Assembly (NCBI GenBank): GCA_021776915.1
Contig: JAIQZU010000004.1
Location: forward strand, 1-59,589
Source of the DNA: Candidatus Scalindua sp.
GTDB taxonomy: Bacteria; Planctomycetota; Brocadiia; Brocadiales; Scalinduaceae
Reading direction: 5' to 3'
Length of the DNA: 59,589 nucleotides
Positions within the stretch are counted from its first letter, which is position 1. Each line of letters begins with the position of its first letter. The notes under the pieces were generated by a model. It did no database searches. It worked only from the letters and a program-made list of their open reading frames with translations, and was not told the DNA's origin. Positions 59,424 to 59,589 of this stretch are shown in pieces. The position numbers were made by a program, and so were the translations under genes.

Positions 59424-59454
59424 AAAGGAAAGGGGTCAGAAAGGAAAGGGGTCA
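59424..59454. repeat. Tandem direct repeat AAAGGAAAGGGGTCA
   Basis: The 15-base unit occurs twice (59424-59438 and 59440-59454), one base apart. Short repeats containing AAAGGGGTCA are often seen beside REP-associated IS200-type transposase genes; no such gene is complete in this window. Confidence 0.6.
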
Positions 59455-59588
59455 CCCATTAGTAGGCTCCTGTCAAGCACAAAAGACCTCCCTTGCACAA
59501 AAATATCAGCTTTTTTTGCGTTATCAATTTCGATGATAACAGGGATTTCAGATTGAGGGTTTTTGTAATTGATGTGGAAGGCTATGCA
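59436..59588 (-). CDS. C-terminal end of an unidentified protein (runs off the window)
   Basis: A frame open from the window edge to a TGA at 59436-59438: 50 residues including NPQSEIPVIIEIDNAKKADI and RSFVLDRSLLMGDPFPF. The alternation of hydrophobic and charged residues looks coding, but the last codons lie in the tandem repeat. Could be a real gene end or chance; not recognised. Confidence 0.33.
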   Translation of the reverse strand, partial: CIAFHINYKNPQSEIPVIIEIDNAKKADIFVQGRSFVLDRSLLMGDPFPF

Positions 59589-59589
59589 T

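Noticed and set aside
1-59589. CRISPR arrays, rRNA, tRNA and replication origin
   Set aside because: I looked for regularly spaced repeats, tRNA T-arm sequences and rRNA-like stretches by eye and saw none. A covariance-model scan would be needed to exclude tRNAs fully.

Overview
The window reads as chromosome from an AT-rich, Gram-negative strict anaerobe. My best guess is an anammox-type planctomycete (Brocadiales, Scalindua-like). The grounds are five small c-type cytochromes in two groups, an anaerobic Ni-CO dehydrogenase, a superoxide reductase rather than superoxide dismutase, the futalosine menaquinone route (mqnE), cobalt-early (anaerobic) cobalamin genes, lpxK and Lol-type lipoprotein genes for an outer membrane, and many small palindromic repeats. 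No rRNA, tRNA or other taxonomic marker was seen, so another anaerobic lineage is possible.

Layout. 1-3.8 kb: start of cooS with a CooC-like remnant, two c-type cytochromes, aspA and superoxide reductase, all on the minus strand. 4.8-6.2 kb: a stand-alone desulforedoxin, bacterioferritin and a Sir2 deacylase on the plus strand. 6.5-14.4 kb: two unknown proteins, a TPM-domain protein, a nucleotidyltransferase, thiD, a leuB-type dehydrogenase, an HNH protein, lpxK and an unrecognised conserved protein. 14.4-26.2 kb: nine minus-strand genes that look like one uncharacterised envelope system (S55-like protease, secreted beta-propeller, small protein, GlmL-type actin-fold ATPase, hybrid-motif protein, FN3/DUF6754-like membrane protein and three further membrane proteins), interrupted by a small cassette with a four-helix-bundle gene between inverted repeats. 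26.7-31.6 kb: tsaC-rpiB, then a lipoprotein, ndk, a DUF4416-type gene and proS. 32.0-33.8 kb: three cytochromes ending at a clear terminator. 33.9-41.4 kb: mqnE, ridA, a dynamin-like GTPase, a TPR protein, ispF, serS and an amidohydrolase. 41.7-44.3 kb: lolA, a RelBE-type toxin-antitoxin pair, a second diverged copy of the 3' end of lolA, and a trypsin-like protease. 44.4-48.4 kb: queC, queE, an apparently exported methyltransferase and a DEAD-box helicase. 48.4-57.3 kb: a cobalamin cluster (cbiP, cbiB, cbiA, cbiX, cbiC, then cbiD, cbiE, cbiL) with a HicAB-like pair inside it. 57.3-59.6 kb: an ABC-transporter pseudogene split by a textbook MITE, an unknown two-gene unit, and the tail of a minus-strand gene.

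How the genes work together. The cobalamin genes cover much of the anaerobic corrin pathway from sirohydrochlorin (CbiX) through C20 and C5 methylation, ring contraction and methyl migration to amidation (CbiA, CbiP) and aminopropanol attachment (CbiB). queC/queE serve 7-deazaguanine synthesis, mqnE serves menaquinone, and ispF serves isoprenoids. Superoxide reductase, desulforedoxin and bacterioferritin form an oxygen-defence and iron-storage group.

The strongest hunt results are four. (1) The nine-gene envelope cluster. (2) A family of about 50-bp palindromes that can fold as one long hairpin or as three tetraloop hairpins, with compensatory changes between copies. (3) A 143-bp MITE with 18-bp perfect terminal repeats and 11-bp target duplications, whose removal on paper restores an oligopeptide-ABC ATPase reading frame. 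(4) The duplicated lolA tail on the far side of a toxin-antitoxin module, which differs mainly at synonymous sites.
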